The notes below the pieces were generated by a model that searched no databases, was not told the DNA's origin, and was given only the letters and a program-made list of their open reading frames with translations. A program made the position numbers and the translations under genes. From contig NZ_LQNF01000016.1 of the NCBI RefSeq assembly GCF_001618145.1, positions 1 through 64,000 of the forward strand: a stretch of 64,000 nucleotides of DNA, given 5' to 3'. Origin of the DNA: Oceanobacillus damuensis. Its GTDB lineage: Bacteria > Bacillota > Bacilli > Bacillales > Amphibacillaceae. Shown here piece by piece: positions 63,420 to 64,000 of the stretch (positions are counted from its first letter, which is position 1; every line of letters begins with the position of its first letter).

Positions 63420-64000
63420 TTAGAGTACTTCTGCTTTGCTTTTTTTCTCTTTAAAACGGTTATTGCTTTCCTCGAAAGCCTGCATTTCTGCGTCAAATTT
63501 GCTTAATCCGCTGTTGATGAGGAAATCAATGCGATCTCTCATTTTCACATATGCTTTCGGGATAACCCGTACAAATTGTTTCGAATATTTTTCCCAGTAA
63601 GCAAGAATACGTTCAGCATGAGCGCTGCCTGTATACTTGATATGATTCTGTATCATGGTATACACGACTTCCAATTCATTCGGGTCTTCAACCGCGCCTA
63701 CATTAACCATGGCCGGATTAACCTTATCTGCAAAGCTGTTATCCTCATCGAATACATAGGCAACACCGCCGGACATACCTGCAGCAAAGTTTCTGCCAGT
63801 GGCCCCAAGAATAATTACAGATCCACCTGTCATATATTCGCAACCGTGATCACCAATACCTTCCACAACAATAGCAGCACCGCTATTTCTAACCGCAAAA
63901 CGTTCTCCGGCTGTACCCCTTATAAAAGCTTCTCCTCCGGAAGCTCCGTAAAAAGCAACATTTCCGATTATTGTATTTTTCTCTGGTCGGAATGTGACTG
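63420..64000 (-). CDS. gltA: Glutamate synthase large subunit, C-terminal part (cut by window end)
   Basis: The frame stays open to the last base, so this is the 3' end of a longer gene. The visible about 193 residues are the GXGXG beta-helix domain: FYGASGGEAFIRGTAGERFA, GIGDHGCEYMTGG and AAGMSGGVAYVFDED. The C-terminal helical tail follows. This is the last part of the about 1500-residue GOGAT alpha subunit. It precedes gltD on the same strand, giving the standard operon. The internal methionine at 63866 is not the start. Confidence 0.94.
   Translation of the reverse strand, partial: VTFRPEKNTIIGNVAFYGASGGEAFIRGTAGERFAVRNSGAAIVVEGIGDHGCEYMTGGSVIILGATGRNFAAGMSGGVAYVFDEDNSFADKVNPAMVNVGAVEDPNELEVVYTMIQNHIKYTGSAHAERILAYWEKYSKQFVRVIPKAYVKMRDRIDFLINSGLSKFDAEMQAFEESNNRFKEKKSKAEVL

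Overview
The window looks like chromosomal DNA of a low-GC, moderately halophilic or halotolerant member of the Bacillaceae (Oceanobacillus, Virgibacillus or Lentibacillus type). The reasons are AAGGAGG-type ribosome binding sites, occasional TTG starts, Bacillus-type gene content (Kbl/Tdh, YpuA-like DUF1002, LysM-3D protein, KatE, RlmN, GltAB), acidic secreted proteins and a TAXI-type TRAP transporter. The genus is an inference.

Layout. 0-5 kb: threonine degradation (tdh, kbl), a LysM/3D wall protein and a DUF1002 protein. 5-12 kb: two exporters (MFS, MATE), a DUF1450 protein, an iron alcohol dehydrogenase with RidA, and a lysozyme-like protein. 12-17 kb: TAXI-TRAP uptake system (binding protein, DUF1850 protein, fused permease) and a nitronate monooxygenase. 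17-25 kb: five-gene oligopeptide ABC importer with a divergent serine hydrolase of beta-lactamase type and a transcription regulator. 26-33 kb: SWIM-SNF2 helicase, MFS exporter, a type I toxin-antitoxin locus, Cu/Zn SOD lipoprotein and DoxX. 34-41 kb: NatAB-like exporter, a tiny membrane-peptide gene, an oxidoreductase, a wall amidase, two decayed genes and a YcdB-like protein. 41-46 kb: class I ribonucleotide reductase operon with a flavodoxin gene in the middle and a cobalamin riboswitch in front. 46-54 kb: a TrpXYZ-like ABC importer, MBL hydrolase, DUF421 protein, asparagine synthetase and an ECF sigma/anti-sigma pair. 54-57 kb: an actin-like ParM/ParR segregation pair with a repeat-rich putative centromere. 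57-64 kb: large-subunit catalase with a SigB-like promoter, diguanylate cyclase, rlmN and glutamate synthase (gltD and the 3' end of the large-subunit gene).

The non-coding DNA is unusually rich. Six copies of a palindromic element family (1-247, 7050-7312, 7365-7560, 25480-26110, 33268-33860, 45681-46240), plus one decayed remnant, have shared terminal inverted repeats and one or two long hairpin modules. The hairpin stems show compensatory base changes between copies, so the folded form seems to be maintained. Two further dispersed repeat families (60305-60526 with a deleted relative at 5026-5073; short inverted repeats at 39.1, 39.8 and 41.2 kb) and a 21-bp tandem array (41248-41346) add to this.

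The items most worth follow-up are the hairpin element family, the Hol_Tox-like type I toxin with its convergent antisense RNA (31249-31542), the ParMR system in a chromosomal setting, the B12 riboswitch on class I ribonucleotide reductase, and the peptide importer paired with a signal-less beta-lactamase-fold hydrolase.
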